Assembly (NCBI RefSeq): GCF_020985305.1
Contig: NZ_CP087588.1
Location: 2,913,501-2,977,500, forward strand
Source: Croceicoccus sp. Ery15
Lineage (GTDB): Bacteria > Pseudomonadota > Alphaproteobacteria > Sphingomonadales > Sphingomonadaceae
Length of the DNA stretch: 64,000 nt
Reading direction: 5' to 3'
Shown here: in pieces, positions 63,177 to 64,000 of the stretch
How the letters are laid out: each line of letters opens with the position of its first letter
How positions within the stretch are numbered: position 1 is the stretch's first letter
Notes under the pieces: model-generated
Database searches by the model: none
Seen by the model: the letters and a program-made list of their open reading frames with translations, nothing else
What the model was told of the DNA's origin: nothing
Made by a program: the position numbers and the translations under genes

Positions 63177-64000
63177 TCAGGCACCCGGTGCTTCGATCGG
63201 AACGATTGCCTCGTCGGTCACATGCTGGCCGGTCTTGACCTTGCGTGGCGCGGCAAGGCTCGCCAGCACCGGTTCGTCGCGGCCATAGATATCGTCAAAG
63301 CTGCGCATCACCCCGTCGATGTCGCGGGCCATGGTGAAATAGGTGATATAGACGGGCAGCTCCTTCTTCAGCTCGACCCGCGTATATTTGCGCGAATTCG
63401 CGATCTCGACCGCTTCCTCGCTCGACAATCCGCCAAGGCCCTTGGCCAGGATCATGGCAAGCTTCATCGCGTTTTCTGTCCGCACGCAGCCGTGGCTCAA
63501 CGCGCGGCCGCTGTTGTTGAACAGCGATTTCGACGGCGTATCGTGCAAAAAGATCGCATGCGGGTTCGGCATGTCGAGCTTCATCAGGCCCAGCGAATTG
63601 CCGGGGCCGGGCTGTTGCACCACCACGGTCATGCCCGCTTCGGTCTTGTACGCCTTATACCCGTTATTGCGCGCATAGGACGGGTTGTTCAGAACGCGCG
63701 CGCCCAGACCCTCGCCCACCACGATCGATTGGGGCACGGTCCATGTCGGGTTGAAGATCACGCCCTCGACCGTTTCGGCCAGCTGCGGCGTGGCCGTGCG
63801 CCCGGGCTTCCCCACGATGGTGCGGAACGAGGTATGGACCTTGTTATTGATCACCAGCCGAAGCTGGTATTCGGGCACATTGGTCAGCAGATAGTTCTTG
63901 CCCAGATCGCGGCCCAGCCAGCGCCAGCGGTCCATATTGGCGCGAATCTTGGCGCGCGCCGCCTTGTCCCCCTCGCTCGTTTCCAGCAGCATCTGTTTGA
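63177..64000 (-). CDS. L,D-transpeptidase (YcbB/LdtD-like), 5' end cut by window edge
   Basis: Partial protein of about 274 visible residues, still open at the window end, so the N-terminus is missing. The visible part is the C-terminal YkuD catalytic domain: LGKNYLLTNVPEYQLRLV, the IVGKPGRTATPQ loop, YxVHTxP-type HAIFLHDTPSKSLF, and the catalytic Cys in RALSHGCVRTENA. This long-substrate-loop form matches YcbB-type enzymes that make 3-3 crosslinks. Missing N-terminal domains prevent finer assignment. Confidence 0.88.
   Translation of the reverse strand, partial: KQMLLETSEGDKAARAKIRANMDRWRWLGRDLGKNYLLTNVPEYQLRLVINNKVHTSFRTIVGKPGRTATPQLAETVEGVIFNPTWTVPQSIVVGEGLGARVLNNPSYARNNGYKAYKTEAGMTVVVQQPGPGNSLGLMKLDMPNPHAIFLHDTPSKSLFNNSGRALSHGCVRTENAMKLAMILAKGLGGLSSEEAVEIANSRKYTRVELKKELPVYITYFTMARDIDGVMRSFDDIYGRDEPVLASLAAPRKVKTGQHVTDEAIVPIEAPGA

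Noticed and set aside
1..64000. Mobile elements, CRISPR arrays, rRNA and tRNA genes
   Set aside because: No transposase or integrase domains, no spaced repeats of CRISPR type, and no cloverleaf-compatible sequences were seen; the short tandem arrays are contiguous without spacers.

Overview
The window is GC-rich chromosomal DNA from an alphaproteobacterium, most probably Sphingomonadales (Erythrobacteraceae or a close relative). This is inferred from the family make-up and gene order: rpsT-dnaA-mutM-ubiE-ubiB-coaBC-dut, secB beside a TimA/Tim44-like gene, a zinc-free 41-residue L36, Q-type quinone genes and a LuxR protein with the N-terminal domain typical of sphingomonads. Nearly all of the sequence is coding, with many ATGA/GTGA stop-start overlaps. 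I saw no IS element, prophage, CRISPR array, rRNA or tRNA.

Layout. 1-4862: the 3' part of mtnP (minus) diverges from a tight biotin operon, bioF - esterase - bioC - bioD - bioA (plus); bioB is absent. 5017-17982: a polysaccharide or modified-sugar cluster with two extended SDRs, RfbF, an Fe-S GMC dehydrogenase with a Tat-signal partner, a phytanoyl-CoA-dioxygenase-like protein, a DUF707 protein, a mutase-like FAD enzyme, a three-domain sugar C-methyltransferase and three glycosyltransferases. 18454-31212: galE, rpmJ, a HAD phosphatase, an orphan [2Fe-2S] protein with arsC, a phospholipid-methyltransferase-like gene, lipB, a DMT transporter, DUF2254, an exported isoaspartyl peptidase coupled to nadA, an MBL hydrolase and a MoeB/ThiF-type E1. 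31471-38927: rpsT, dnaA, mutM, ubiE, ubiB, coaBC, dut. 39194-49703: a DUF4136 lipoprotein, trpS-murJ-secB, TimA-like, mltA, an Smr protein, an outer-membrane protein, ahpF and ahpC. 49952-64000: aroC, an Spx/ArsC-like protein, a siderophore-interacting reductase, ubiG, lysC, a membrane cytochrome c, pheA, a LuxR regulator, a CorA/ZntB transporter, ispG, a retropepsin-like protease and two L,D-transpeptidase genes.

How it fits together. The bio operon would carry out pimeloyl-ACP priming (BioC), demethylation (an atypical BioH/BioG-like esterase) and late ring assembly except the final BioB step. The sugar cluster points to a CDP-activated, C-methylated deoxysugar built into an exported glycan that may be further oxidised in the periplasm. 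The rest is core metabolism: quinone (ubiE, ubiB, ubiG), CoA (coaBC), isoprenoid (ispG), aromatic and lysine precursors (aroC, pheA, lysC), NAD (nadA), peroxide defence (ahpCF) and envelope biogenesis (murJ, mltA, L,D-transpeptidases, secB).

Most notable signals outside ordinary annotation: a family of 5-6 G leader tracts in front of six genes of the sugar cluster; an FADGDH-like two-component enzyme inside that cluster; a short structured region with several hairpins between dut and the DUF4136 gene; minisatellite-like tandem repeats of 14, 18 and 27 bp, two of them in divergent promoter regions; a Fur-like palindrome before the siderophore-interacting reductase; and a LuxR gene whose conserved N-terminus reads upstream of any canonical start codon.
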